Assembly (NCBI RefSeq): GCF_000374405.1
Contig: NZ_KB894281.1
Location: forward strand, 409-64,408
Direction of reading: 5' to 3'
From: Riemerella columbina DSM 16469
GTDB lineage: Bacteria > Bacteroidota > Bacteroidia > Flavobacteriales > Weeksellaceae
Length of the DNA stretch: 64,000 nt
The translations under genes and the position numbers were made by a program. Shown in pieces: positions 29,238 through 38,369 of the stretch. The number at the start of each line of letters is the position of its first letter. Positions within the stretch are counted from its first letter, which is position 1. The notes beneath the pieces were generated by a model, which was not told the DNA's origin, made no database searches, and worked only from the letters and a program-made list of their open reading frames with translations.

Positions 29238-29335
29238 TCGATGTAGTAATGTATAATGATGTATTTAAATTGTTGTTACTTTACACTACCCTATTCAGAA
29301 TCTACAATGTTTCATTTATAATTACTTTAAAAACT

Positions 29336-29365
29336 TTTGGCTTAAGCTAAAAACTTCTATCTTTG
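29336..29365 (+). promoter_or_regulatory. polA promoter, TTTG-N18-TATCTTTG
   Basis: TTTG (29336-29339) and TATCTTTG (29358-29365). The last G is only 4 nt before the ATG, implying a leaderless message. Confidence 0.72.
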
Positions 29366-29369
29366 CTCT

Positions 29370-32180
29370 ATGAGTGAAATAACCGACAAAAGACTATATT
29401 TAATTGATGCCTATGCGATGATTTTTAGAGGTTACTATGCCTTTATCAGAAATCCTAGGCTTACCACATCGGGGTTTAATACTTCTGCTATCTATGGCTT
29501 CACCAATTCTTTAATAGAATTAATTAAAAGGGAAAGACCATCCCACCTTGCTGTAGTATTTGATGTGGGCAGGCAAAATGTAAGACACGAAGATTTTTCA
29601 GATTATAAAGCCAACCGCTCCGATACACCAGAACCTATTTTACAAGCTGTTCCTTATATCCACAAGATTTTAAATGCCATGCATATTCCTTACCTAGGCG
29701 TAGAAGGCTACGAGGCTGATGATGTAATAGGAACTATCGCAAGGAAAGCCGAAAAAGATGGTTATCAAGTCTTTATGGTTACGCCTGATAAAGATTTTGC
29801 TCAATTAGTGACGGAAAATATCAAAATGTACAAACCTGGGTTAAAAGGTAGTGAGGTTGAAATTCTTGGTGTTCCTGAGGTGCTAGAAAAATACGAAATA
29901 GACGACCCTAAACAAATCATCGACTATCTTGGGATGATGGGTGATAGCGTAGATAATATCCCAGGATTGGAAGGCGTGGGCGAAAAAACAGCAAAAAAAT
30001 TCATCAAACAATTCGGCTCTATGGAAAACCTCCTTGCCAATACCCACCAATTAAAAGGTAAGTTAAAGGAAAAAGTAGAGGCTTCTGCCGAACGCGGTTT
30101 AATGTCAAAAAAACTGGCGACTATTTTATGCGATGTACCTATCGCCTTTAAAGAAGAGGAATACAATCTCGAAACTCCAGATTTTGAGCAGGTAAAAGCC
30201 ATTTTTGATGAAATAGAGTTTCGCCGACTTTATGAAAATTTATATAAAGCCTTTGCTTCAAATGATGAAATTGAAGAAACAACTATCAATAATTCTGACG
30301 CTAATTCTAATAGTGTTCAATTAGATTTATTCTCAGATTTTGAGGCTTTAGAACAAGCAACTACAACTAAGAAAAATATTGAAGAAACAGATCATCTGTA
30401 TCAATATATCGATACAGAAAAAGGGCATCAGCTCTTGCTTAAAAACCTATTGGCACAGTCAGCGGTTTGCTTTGATACGGAAACCACTTCTTTAGACGAA
30501 TTAGAAGCCGAGTTGATTGGACTGAGCTTTTCCTATAAAAAAGGTCTCGCCTATTATGTACCAATTCCTAATCAAAAGGACGAAGCACAGATTATTGTAG
30601 AGCGTTTTAGACCATTTTTTGAAAAAGAAAATCTACTGAAAATTGCCCACAATCTAAAATACGATTATAAAGTCCTTAAAAATTATGATATTGATATCAA
30701 AGGGGATTGCTTTGATACTATGATAGCGCACTACCTCCTCAATCCAGATGGTAGACACGGTATGGATTATCTTTCGGAAATGTATTTGGATTATAAACCC
30801 ATCGCTATTGAAAGTCTTATTGGTAAAAAAGGTAAAAATCAAAAAGACCTCCGCAGTGTGGATTTAGATACCCAAACTCAATATGCTGCCGAAGATGCCG
30901 ACATTACCTATCAGTTGTATGAATTATTTGCCCCACAATTGAAAAAGGAAGGTGTAGAGGATGTATTCAATCAAATTGAGATGCCTTTAGTGAAGGTACT
31001 TGCCGATATGGAATTAGCTGGTGTAGCACTAGATACAGATTGGCTGGCTAAAGAAAGTTTAGACCTAGAAAAGGATTTAAAGGATTTAGAAATTCAGATT
31101 TTTGAGTATTCTGGTCGAGAATTTAATCTTAATTCCCCAAAACAACTTGGTGAGGTTTTATTTGATGAATTAAAATTAGACCCTAAGGCTAAAAAAACCA
31201 AGACAGGGCAATATTCTACCTCCGAAGATGTATTGCAAAAACTATCTGATAAACATGAAATTATTCAGCTCATTTTAAATTATCGACAACTTCAAAAGTT
31301 AAAATCTACTTATGTAGACGCTTTGCCACAGCAAATTAGCCCAGTAGATGGCAGAGTGCATACAAGTTTTGCACAAACAGTGGCGACAACGGGACGATTG
31401 GCAAGTAACAATCCGAACCTTCAAAATATACCTATCCGTACCGAGCGCGGTCAGCAAGTGCGAGGGGCTTTCGTAGCAGATAAAGGCTATAAAATTATAT
31501 CTGCCGATTATTCCCAAATAGAACTTCGATTGATTGCTGAAATTTCTGGCGAAGACACCATGATTAAAGCCTTTCAAGATGGTGAAGACATCCACGCATC
31601 AACCGCTTCTAAATTGTTTAACATCCCTATTGAAGCAGTGTCCAAACTACAAAGAAATCAAGCAAAAACTGTAAACTTCGGTATTATTTATGGACAAAGT
31701 GCCTTTGCTCTAGCCGACCAAACTGGACTCTCAAGAAAAGAAGCCAAGCAACTAATAGACTCTTATTATGAAACTTATCCTAAGCTAAAAGCCTTTATGT
31801 CTGACCAAGTAAAAAATGCAAGAGCGCAAGGCTATGTAGAAACTATCATGGGAAGAAAACGCCATTTAAAAGATATTAATTCTAATAATTTTGTTGTGCG
31901 TGGACACGCCGAAAGAAATGCCGTAAATGCACCCATCCAAGGCAGTGCTGCAGATATTATAAAACTGGCAATGATTAATATTCAAAATGCTTTAGAACAG
32001 CAAAATCTTAAAACCAAAATGCTACTACAAGTGCATGATGAACTAATTTTTGAAGCCCCAGATACCGAAGTAGAGCAAGCCAAAAATCTTATTAAAACCT
32101 TGATGGAAAACGCTTATGAAACTAAAGTTCCCCTCCTTACAGAAGTAGGCGTAGGCGATAACTGGTTGCAGGCGCATTAA
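29370..32180 (+). CDS. polA: DNA polymerase I
   Basis: Repair and Okazaki-fragment processing polymerase of 936 residues. It carries a 5'-3' exonuclease domain (about 1-290; VVFDVGRQNVRHEDFSDYK, VEGYEADDVIGT, MMGDSVDNIPGLEGVGEKTA), a 3'-5' exonuclease domain (about 345-540) whose catalytic Asp369 and Glu371 (CFDTETTS) are kept, and a polymerase domain with motif A SADYSQIELR, motif B RNQAKTVNFGIIYG and motif C LLQVHDELIFE. Proofreading therefore looks intact, unlike in some relatives with decayed exonuclease domains. The ATG at 29370 follows 4 nt after the -7 element. Confidence 0.97.
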   Translation: MSEITDKRLYLIDAYAMIFRGYYAFIRNPRLTTSGFNTSAIYGFTNSLIELIKRERPSHLAVVFDVGRQNVRHEDFSDYKANRSDTPEPILQAVPYIHKILNAMHIPYLGVEGYEADDVIGTIARKAEKDGYQVFMVTPDKDFAQLVTENIKMYKPGLKGSEVEILGVPEVLEKYEIDDPKQIIDYLGMMGDSVDNIPGLEGVGEKTAKKFIKQFGSMENLLANTHQLKGKLKEKVEASAERGLMSKKLATILCDVPIAFKEEEYNLETPDFEQVKAIFDEIEFRRLYENLYKAFASNDEIEETTINNSDANSNSVQLDLFSDFEALEQATTTKKNIEETDHLYQYIDTEKGHQLLLKNLLAQSAVCFDTETTSLDELEAELIGLSFSYKKGLAYYVPIPNQKDEAQIIVERFRPFFEKENLLKIAHNLKYDYKVLKNYDIDIKGDCFDTMIAHYLLNPDGRHGMDYLSEMYLDYKPIAIESLIGKKGKNQKDLRSVDLDTQTQYAAEDADITYQLYELFAPQLKKEGVEDVFNQIEMPLVKVLADMELAGVALDTDWLAKESLDLEKDLKDLEIQIFEYSGREFNLNSPKQLGEVLFDELKLDPKAKKTKTGQYSTSEDVLQKLSDKHEIIQLILNYRQLQKLKSTYVDALPQQISPVDGRVHTSFAQTVATTGRLASNNPNLQNIPIRTERGQQVRGAFVADKGYKIISADYSQIELRLIAEISGEDTMIKAFQDGEDIHASTASKLFNIPIEAVSKLQRNQAKTVNFGIIYGQSAFALADQTGLSRKEAKQLIDSYYETYPKLKAFMSDQVKNARAQGYVETIMGRKRHLKDINSNNFVVRGHAERNAVNAPIQGSAADIIKLAMINIQNALEQQNLKTKMLLQVHDELIFEAPDTEVEQAKNLIKTLMENAYETKVPLLTEVGVGDNWLQAH

Positions 32181-32184
32181 AATA

Positions 32185-32224
32185 AAAAAAGACATTGGGA
32201 AAATTTCTCAATGTCTTTTTAGAA
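32185..32224 (+). terminator. Intrinsic terminator after polA
   Basis: AAAAGACATTG (32187-32197) pairs with CAATGTCTTTT (from 32209) across a short A/T-rich loop and ends in a T run. Confidence 0.85.
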
Positions 32225-32242
32225 TAGAGTAATGTAAATTTC

Positions 32243-32264
32243 ATTTCGGACAAATTTCGGACAA
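32243..32264. repeat. Tandem 11-bp repeat next to tRNA-Ser
   Basis: ATTTCGGACAA occurs twice in a row (32243-32253, 32254-32264), followed by ATTCC, in the gap between the polA terminator and the 3' end of tRNA-Ser. It could be a scar of an element once integrated at the tRNA, but no integrase is present. Confidence 0.5.
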
Positions 32265-32311
32265 ATTCCAAACATAAGCCGTCTCAACCACGATGAATTC
32301 TACATTCTTAG

Positions 32312-32398
32312 CAGAAAGGAAGGGATTCGAACCCTCGAAGCGGTTACCCGCTTACTACCTTTCCAGGGTAGCCTCTTCAACCACTCGAGCACCTTTCT
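32312..32398 (-). tRNA. tRNA-Ser (anticodon GGA)
   Basis: An 87-nt class II tRNA on the minus strand. The acceptor stem is AGAAAGG with CCTTTCT, plus discriminator G. The D-stem is CTC/GAG. The anticodon stem is CTACC/GGTAG with loop CTGGAAA, anticodon GGA, reading UCC and UCU. A long variable arm GCGG/CCGC marks it as serine type, and the T-arm is AGGG TTCGAAT CCCT. CCA is not encoded, since CTAAG follows the discriminator, so it must be added by nucleotidyltransferase. It lies downstream of the asparaginase gene. Confidence 0.95.
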
Positions 32399-32453
32399 AT
32401 TGGATTGCAAAGATACACATTTTATTCAATTCTGCCATAAATCTTTGCAATTT

Positions 32454-33476
32454 TTATCCTTCTGTACTGACTTCCCCGCATAGATTTTTAGAAAATAAAG
32501 TTCTAAAAGCCTCTTGGTACTTTGGATTTTCTATACAATGCATAGCTTTGGTTAGCGCCGCCTCTGCCGTCATATCGCCACCGCTTATTGCCTCTATGGT
32601 TTTAAAAATATTACTATTTTCATATTTCCCAAAGGAAATTTTACCCGAAATACATTGACTGATAACCACAATTTCAGTTCCATTATCTCTAATTTTTTGA
32701 AGTGCCATTTCAGTAGCTTTAGAATTAAAAATTGTTCCTGAACCAAAAACTTGTAATATCAACACTTTAATTTTGGACAAATCTGGTAGTGTATTCCAAT
32801 TCATACCTGGGAAAATCCTTAGTAAAAAAACAGTCTCGGAAAGGTGCGTATCAATTCTAAATGTAGCCTCTTCAGGAACACGCAATAACACTTCTTTATC
32901 GTAATTCAAATGGACTCCAGACTGTCCTAATATCGGATAGTTAGGACTTTGATAGGCATCAAAAAACTCCGCAGAATACTTTAATGTACGGTTGCCACGA
33001 AGCAGTTTGTATTCAAAATAAATTGCGACTTCTTGGATAATGGCTTCTTCATTTTCGTATAAACTGGCGTAGTATAGGCTCGTCAAAAGATTTTCTTTCG
33101 CATCGGTGCGTAAATCCCCAATAGGCAATTGAGAACCTGTAAGAATAACAGGTTTTCTCAAATTTTTAAGCATAAAACTAAGTGCAGATGCCGTGTAGGA
33201 CATCGTATCCGTACCGTGTAAAATAAGGAATCCATCAAAGTCATTATAGTTGGCTTCTATCCTTTGGGCAAGATCTTTCCATTCTTTAGGTCCTACATCC
33301 GAAGAGTCTATGGGGTCATCAAATGAAGAAACCACTACTTCGCATTCTAAAAGATTGATTTCTGGAATTTTATCAAAAATATTTTGAAAATCAAACGGTT
33401 GTAGGCTCCCCGTAGTATAGTTTTTTTCCATACCAATAGTACCGCCCGTATAGATTACTAAAACCTTTCTTTTCAT
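32454..33476 (-). CDS. ansA: Type I L-asparaginase
   Basis: Hydrolyses asparagine to aspartate and ammonia. The 340 residues and lack of a signal peptide fit the cytosolic type I enzyme. The first catalytic Thr is in VIYTGGTIGMEKNY, and the second triad (Thr-Asp, with Lys further on) is in ILHGTDTMSYTASALSFML (about residues 84-102), then VILTGSQLPIGDLRTDAKENL. It is 20 bp downstream of the flavin-reductase-like gene and may share its transcript. Placement near tyrosine catabolism genes suggests amino-acid use as carbon source, but this is only context. Confidence 0.93.
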   Translation of the reverse strand: MKRKVLVIYTGGTIGMEKNYTTGSLQPFDFQNIFDKIPEINLLECEVVVSSFDDPIDSSDVGPKEWKDLAQRIEANYNDFDGFLILHGTDTMSYTASALSFMLKNLRKPVILTGSQLPIGDLRTDAKENLLTSLYYASLYENEEAIIQEVAIYFEYKLLRGNRTLKYSAEFFDAYQSPNYPILGQSGVHLNYDKEVLLRVPEEATFRIDTHLSETVFLLRIFPGMNWNTLPDLSKIKVLILQVFGSGTIFNSKATEMALQKIRDNGTEIVVISQCISGKISFGKYENSNIFKTIEAISGGDMTAEAALTKAMHCIENPKYQEAFRTLFSKNLCGEVSTEG

Positions 33477-33496
33477 AGGTGTATTTCAGTCAATAA

Positions 33497-34318
33497 TTAT
33501 TTTTTAAGTAAGTTCCACGCCTCGGCAATTTTCATTTTTTCTAATAATGCTTTAGCAGATTGATGCACCGCTTCGTCTTCGGAAAATTTACCTTCTGGCA
33601 ATACCTCAATATTAGCTAGCATACCCAAATCATTTCCCGTAAACACATTGCTGAGTTTAATCTCGTCGGGAAGTTCATCAAAACCAATCCCTTTGGTTGC
33701 TAATGGTTTAGGTACTTGGAACAAATTATGTTCATTATTTCTAGAATACCAGTTGCCGCCTAATCTCGCGACTAAATCCAATTTGGATTGCTCTAAATTG
33801 CCGTCAGTGTTAAGAAATTCTTCACGGATATGGATATTTACCACTTCTGCCATTACCAAATTCCCCGCACCACCTTCGCTTCCTAGAGGTTTTACTTCTA
33901 TGACTTTGCATTCTAAGTTTACGGGACTTTCTTCAATCAACATTGGGCGAATCATGGTTGCTTTTTTCATAGTCAGCCCAGATTTTGTAAACTCATTAAT
34001 CCCTCTATCGTATTCCGTAGAAGATAACGACACTTGCTGCACCATATCATAATTAACCACGCCAATTACCACTTCTGGCACGGATTGAATATTTTCAAGC
34101 GTATGTTTGGTAGTATTGTCCCGAACCCTACGCGCAGGGGAAAAAATCACCACGGGTGGATTGGAGCTGAATAAATTAAAAAAACTAAACGGCGAAAGGT
34201 TTGGATTGCCATCTTCATCAATGGTAGAAGCTAACGCAATGGGTCTAGGAGCAATTGCCGTTTGTAATATGGTTTGTAATTCAAAGGTTGAAATATCTTT
34301 TGGATTAACCGTTTTCAT
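33497..34318 (-). CDS. Flavin reductase-like FMN-binding split-barrel protein
   Basis: A 273-residue protein of the flavin-reductase-like split-barrel family. The FMN-binding core is APRPIALASTIDEDGNPNLSPFSFFNLFSSNPPVVIFSP (about residues 27-65), followed by RDNTTKHTLENI and EFTKSGLTMKK. Members reduce flavins with NAD(P)H or act as oxygenase partners. The partner here is unknown. A terminator separates it from fahA upstream, so it and asparaginase form a unit of their own even though the neighbours degrade tyrosine. Confidence 0.85.
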   Translation of the reverse strand: MKTVNPKDISTFELQTILQTAIAPRPIALASTIDEDGNPNLSPFSFFNLFSSNPPVVIFSPARRVRDNTTKHTLENIQSVPEVVIGVVNYDMVQQVSLSSTEYDRGINEFTKSGLTMKKATMIRPMLIEESPVNLECKVIEVKPLGSEGGAGNLVMAEVVNIHIREEFLNTDGNLEQSKLDLVARLGGNWYSRNNEHNLFQVPKPLATKGIGFDELPDEIKLSNVFTGNDLGMLANIEVLPEGKFSEDEAVHQSAKALLEKMKIAEAWNLLKK

Positions 34319-34329
34319 ATTTTGCCTAT

Positions 34330-34380
34330 TTAAAAAACACTTAAACCTCCATTAATAATAAAGAATTTAAGTGTTTTTAA
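34330..34380 (-). terminator. Terminator between fahA and the flavin-reductase-like gene
   Basis: AAAAACACTTAAA (34333-34345) pairs perfectly with TTTAAGTGTTTTT (34366-34378) across a 20-nt loop; on the minus strand it ends in a T run. It closes the hppD-fahA transcript. Confidence 0.75.
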
Positions 34381-34395
34381 AGTTAAATTAAAATT

Positions 34396-35643
34396 TTATT
34401 TCTCTGGTAATACGGTGGCTTTTACTTCACCAAAACCTACACGAATACCGTCTTTTTCAGCATAGCCTTTCATGGTAATAGTATCACCATTTTCCACGAA
34501 TTTTCTTTCGCTACCATCAGATAGTTTTAAAGGATTTTGTCCTCGCCAAGTCAGTTCTAGCATAGAGCCATAGCTGCTTTCGTCCTTACCCGAAATGGTT
34601 CCCGAAGCGTACATATCGCCTACTTCTACATTACAACCATTTACCGTGTGGTGTGCCAACTGCTGCGCCATATTCCAATACATATATTTGTAGTTGGACT
34701 CACAAATTAAGTTATCCTTACCACCTTCTGGCTTTAAATACACTTGAAGATTAATATCAAAGTTTTTATCGCCATCAAATTTTAAATAAGGCAATACCTC
34801 TGGTTCTTGTTTAGGGGAACTCGTACGGAAAGGTTCTAGAGCCTCTAGCGTAACTATCCACGGCGATACCGTAGAACAGAAATTTTTACCTAAAAATGGT
34901 CCTAAAGGCACATATTCCCAACTTTGGATATCTCTAGCCGACCAGTCGTTAAACAATACCATTCCAAAAATTGCATCTTCGGCTTCGGCAGTAGAAATGC
35001 TTTCGCCCATTTCTGTATTTTTATTAACGATAAATGCCATTTCTAATTCAAAATCCAATTGTTTAGAAGGTCCAAATATAGGTTGGTCGGCATCTTTGGG
35101 CTTGGTTTGTCCCTTTGGACGATGGAAATTATTTCCCGATACCACAATTGAAGAGGCTCTACCGTGGTATCCTACGGGAATGTGTTTCCAATTAGGCAAT
35201 AGCGCATTTTCTGGGTCTCTAAACATTTTTCCTACATTAGTGGCGTGTTCTATACTGCTGTAGAAGTCGGTATAGTTCTGAACATGAACGGGCATCAACA
35301 TTTCTACTTTGTCTAGGTCATAGAAGCATTCTTCTTTTACCTTTTCATCATTTGCCAATTTAGAATCTTCTAAAAACAACTGCTGAAGTCGCTCTCTCAC
35401 AGCCTTAGTTACGGGTTTGCCCAATTCTATAAATTCGTTGAGGGTATAAGCCTCAAATACATTATCGTCAAGCCCTTTAATATCATTAAGGTAGTCATAG
35501 TCGTATAGCGAGGCTAAATCCACCACTAAATCGCCAATTCTTGTAGCACAAGCGATATATTCTTTATTAAAAATGGCTACACCAAAAGGGATATTATGGA
35601 TTGAAAAATCTGATTGGTCATTATAGGTTACAAATGATTTCAT
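34396..35643 (-). CDS. fahA: Fumarylacetoacetase
   Basis: Hydrolyses fumarylacetoacetate to fumarate and acetoacetate, the last step of tyrosine degradation. At 415 residues it has the full eukaryotic-like FAH length with both the N-terminal SH3-like domain and the catalytic domain. Signatures: PVHVQNYTDFYSSIEHATNVGKMFRDP (catalytic His and Asp region), PVGYHGRASSIVVSG, DFELEMAF (metal-binding Glu), VLFNDWSARDIQ and GPFLGKNFCSTVSPWIV. Its start overlaps the upstream 162-residue gene by 1 bp, so it is in the hppD operon. Homogentisate dioxygenase, which makes its substrate's precursor, is not in this cluster. Confidence 0.96.
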   Translation of the reverse strand: MKSFVTYNDQSDFSIHNIPFGVAIFNKEYIACATRIGDLVVDLASLYDYDYLNDIKGLDDNVFEAYTLNEFIELGKPVTKAVRERLQQLFLEDSKLANDEKVKEECFYDLDKVEMLMPVHVQNYTDFYSSIEHATNVGKMFRDPENALLPNWKHIPVGYHGRASSIVVSGNNFHRPKGQTKPKDADQPIFGPSKQLDFELEMAFIVNKNTEMGESISTAEAEDAIFGMVLFNDWSARDIQSWEYVPLGPFLGKNFCSTVSPWIVTLEALEPFRTSSPKQEPEVLPYLKFDGDKNFDINLQVYLKPEGGKDNLICESNYKYMYWNMAQQLAHHTVNGCNVEVGDMYASGTISGKDESSYGSMLELTWRGQNPLKLSDGSERKFVENGDTITMKGYAEKDGIRVGFGEVKATVLPEK

Positions 35644-36131
35644 TATTTTTTATTCTTTATTGATTTATTTTTTAATGCTGAAGCGTCTATCCAGCGCTCT
35701 TTGGTATTGATATCTATCAGATAGAGAATCCCTTTTTGTTTATTAAGAACTAAAGTTTTGGTCAAAGGTAAAGGAATCTTTTTACCTTCGAGTTGGTCTG
35801 CTCTTATAGAAATGATATTTTGACCATTTTTTACCCTTACCATATCGCCATCAAAGATGTTGGAACTTGATGTTTGGTTGGATTTATCATCAAAAACTTC
35901 GATATAGTTTACCTTATCTTTTTTAAAGGTAATAATCTGACGCTCGGTGTGGTCATCAAAATTCTTTATCAAAATAAAGGTCTTGCCATCTATCGCAACA
36001 TCATCAAGGTTTTGATTAAGCCCTCTGCGCTCTTCTAAACGGTCTAGCATTGCATTTATTTTACCAAAATTTTGGGCTTTAACGCCTAATAACGAACTTG
36101 CAATACAGAGTACGGCTATTATTTTTTTCAT
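35643..36131 (-). CDS. Hypothetical secreted protein of the tyrosine-degradation operon
   Basis: A 162-residue protein with a clear signal peptide (MKKIIAVLCIASSLLGVKA) and no family I recognise. The mature part is rich in charged residues and beta-strand-like stretches (FILIKNFDDHTERQIITFKKDKVNYIEVFDD, GILYLIDINTKERWIDAS) and ends in a lysine-rich tail. It lies between hppD (14-bp gap) and fahA (1-bp overlap), the place where hmgA is often found in related clusters, but nothing in it resembles a dioxygenase. It is probably periplasmic, function unknown. Confidence 0.7.
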   Translation of the reverse strand: MKKIIAVLCIASSLLGVKAQNFGKINAMLDRLEERRGLNQNLDDVAIDGKTFILIKNFDDHTERQIITFKKDKVNYIEVFDDKSNQTSSSNIFDGDMVRVKNGQNIISIRADQLEGKKIPLPLTKTLVLNKQKGILYLIDINTKERWIDASALKNKSIKNKK

Positions 36132-36144
36132 AGCTATTTTTTTA

Positions 36145-37275
36145 TTATAAATTCCCTCTTCGGGCTTGTTCTCTTTCTAAGGCTTCAAATAAGGCTTTAA
36201 AGTTTCCTGCTCCAAAACTCTGTGCCCCGTGTCTTTCAATAATTTCAAAAAATAAAGTTGGGCGGTCTTCTACAGGTTTAGTGAAGATTTGTAATAAATA
36301 GCCTTCTTCATCATGGTCAATCAGGATACCTAATTCTTGTAGTTTTTTAAGGTCTTCATCGATATGTCCTACACGCTCTGGAACCATTTCGTAATAGGCT
36401 TCTGGTGGTGCAGAAAGAAATTCAACCCCTCTGGCTTTTAGGTCTGTTACAGTTTTAATGATATCTTTAGTTGCTACGGCAATATGCTGAACGCCTTCTC
36501 CTTCATAAAAATCTAGGTATTCTTCTACTTGAGATTTTTTCTTTCCTTTTGCTGGTTCATTAATAGGGAATTTTGCATATCCATTACCATTAGACATTAC
36601 TTTAGACATTAGTGCTGAGTACTCTGTATTGATTTGTTTATCATCAAAACTTAAAATATTTACAAAGCCTAGTACATCTTCATACCATTTTACAACAGGA
36701 AGCATTCTATTCCAGTCTACATTCCCTACACAGTGGTCTACATAGAGTAGCCCGCAGTCAGAAGGATTATAATCACTTTCCCATTTTTCGTAACCTGGCA
36801 TAAAGGCACCATTGTAGTTTTTGCGCTCTACAAACATATGCACCGTTTCCCCATAAGTATAGATCCCACTCATCCTTACCTCGCCATATTCATCGGTTAA
36901 GGTGGTAGGTTCTAGGTACGGCTTCCCTCCTCTTTTTGTAGTTTCTTCAAAGGCAGCGTAAGCATCGTCTACCCAAAGGGCTAAAACTTTTACACCATCA
37001 CCATGTTTCTTTTGATGTTCACAAATCGGCGAATCTGATTTAAGTCCAGAAGTTAAGACCAAACGGATTTTTCCTTGCTGAAGTACATAAGACGCTCTAT
37101 CCCTCACCCCAGTCTCTAGTCCTGCATAGGCTACACTCTGGAAACCAAATGCCGTTTTATAAAAGTGAGCGGCTTGTTTAGCATTACCTACATAAAATTC
37201 AATATAATCGGTTCCGTTAATGGGTAAAAAGTTTTGTGCTTTTGCAATTTTTTCTGCGAAGGTTAACTCTTTCAT
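36145..37275 (-). CDS. hppD: 4-hydroxyphenylpyruvate dioxygenase
   Basis: Converts 4-hydroxyphenylpyruvate to homogentisate with Fe(II) and O2, the second step of tyrosine degradation. The 376 residues form two glyoxalase-fold halves. The iron ligands are in VDHCVGNVDW (His, about residue 177), GVQHIAVAT (His, about 260) and LFFEIIERHG (Glu, about 339). The C-terminal helix that gates the active site (GAGNFKALFEALEREQARRG) is intact. It heads a transcript with the 162-residue protein and fahA. It marks the edge of the accessory region that follows. Confidence 0.96.
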   Translation of the reverse strand: MKELTFAEKIAKAQNFLPINGTDYIEFYVGNAKQAAHFYKTAFGFQSVAYAGLETGVRDRASYVLQQGKIRLVLTSGLKSDSPICEHQKKHGDGVKVLALWVDDAYAAFEETTKRGGKPYLEPTTLTDEYGEVRMSGIYTYGETVHMFVERKNYNGAFMPGYEKWESDYNPSDCGLLYVDHCVGNVDWNRMLPVVKWYEDVLGFVNILSFDDKQINTEYSALMSKVMSNGNGYAKFPINEPAKGKKKSQVEEYLDFYEGEGVQHIAVATKDIIKTVTDLKARGVEFLSAPPEAYYEMVPERVGHIDEDLKKLQELGILIDHDEEGYLLQIFTKPVEDRPTLFFEIIERHGAQSFGAGNFKALFEALEREQARRGNL

Positions 37276-37423
37276 TTTACAAATATTTTTAGATTTCAGT
37301 TTGCTAATTTACGATTTTTTATCGATATAGACTTCTTAAGTTCAATTAGTAAATGTACCCCACTTTCATTTTCTCTCTTAATCATTAAATGTTCAATCTT
37401 TGTTTTTGACAAAAAAAATAAGA
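37276..37423. other. Intergenic region upstream of hppD, no gene seen
   Basis: Short AT-rich sequence between the hppD start and the first recognisable piece of transposase remnant. It should hold the hppD promoter, but I see no good TAnnTTTG on the minus strand. Confidence 0.4.
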
Positions 37424-37938
37424 AGCTATCATCCCCAACTTGCCAATGAAAGAAAAAAACGACTTAGCCATAATCTTACCTTCTCTGCCGAGAAACAACG
37501 GTTTATCACGAAATAATTTATCAATACATAAGAGAAGATAAAGGAAGTCTGCTTTACAAGCATACACGCATAGGCTTAAACATATAAAATAACATCTATC
37601 GGACAAGCGTCAGATGATTAAAAATAGGGGTTCCATTCCAAATAACAACAGAACTGAGACCTAACAAAGTGGTTCGGCGTAGCCAATTTGTAGAGCATAA
37701 AAAAATAGCAAACAAATTAAATACTGATTTTTATTTTGCCCACTCCTATGCCTCTTGGGAAAGGATACTGAATGAATATTCCAATAAATTAGTTAGACAA
37801 TACCCTAAACCATCTGATTTTAATGAATATATAAAGCAAGTACAATATAAAATTAACAGAAGATTAAGAAAAAATGTAATATTTAAGAAACCCCAATATT
37901 TTTTTTATAATTGTGTCGCATTTTGGGGGAATAGGTGA
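37424..37938 (+). pseudogene. Decayed IS30-family transposase
   Basis: Pieces of one IS30 transposase can be read in order in shifting frames. 37424-37513 reads SYHPQLANERKKRLSHNL and continues to a stop; 37510-37584 contains EIIYQYIREDKGSLLYKHTR; 37602-37661 contains DKRQMIKNRGSIPNNNRTET; 37681-37938 contains HKKIANKLNTDFYFAHSYAS then WERILNEYSNKLVRQYPK and QVQYKINRRLRKNV. Each junction is a frameshift, and the stretch between the third and fourth pieces, which should hold the two catalytic aspartates, is deleted. The N-terminal HTH is not recognisable. I see no clear terminal inverted repeats. The element is dead, but it marks this spot as a past insertion site. Confidence 0.8.
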
Positions 37939-37968
37939 ATGTGCCATTAGATAAAAAATCGTGCATAA

Positions 37969-38000
37969 TTTGCCCAATACAAAAACATTTTCTATTTTTG
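37969..38000 (+). promoter_or_regulatory. Consensus promoter TTTG-N20-TATTTTTG upstream of the AC-tract frame
   Basis: TTTG (37969-37972) and TATTTTTG (37993-38000). An ATG follows 6 nt after the last G. It is the only full consensus promoter I find between hppD and the collagen-like gene, so it may drive that gene through the AC tract and the terminator. Confidence 0.7.
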
Positions 38001-38006
38001 CCCTCA

Positions 38007-38180
<174 letters not shown>

Positions 38181-38290
38181 CGTGCGTAGTATCTAATATT
38201 TTTTTTAAATATACAAGTTTTGCTGTTTTTTATTTTGTAGAAAACACGCTTAAACTATACGCTAAATTTAGCTTTACATACGATTATTTA

Positions 38291-38332
38291 TTGCCTCTTT
38301 CGAAAAGTTTCGGAAGGGGCTTTTTGTATTTT
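38291..38332 (+). terminator. Strong intrinsic terminator 38 bp before the collagen-like gene
   Basis: GCCTCTTTCGAA (38293-38304) pairs with TTCGGAAGGGGC (38309-38320), 12 pairs with two G-U, around a 4-nt loop, followed by TTTTTG and another T run. No consensus promoter is seen between it and the next ATG at 38370, so the gene may depend on read-through. Confidence 0.8.
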
Positions 38333-38369
38333 TTAGTGAGCAATTATAAACTTTTTAAATTTAAATTTT

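Noticed and set aside
32293-32658. Plus-strand 121-codon frame over tRNA-Ser and the asparaginase end
   Set aside because: It is antisense to a tRNA and a well-supported gene; the ERKGFEPSKRLPAYYLSR peptide is the usual translation artefact of a tRNA gene.
37385-37606. Minus-strand 73-codon frame
   Set aside because: Antisense to the transposase relic, which explains the sequence better.
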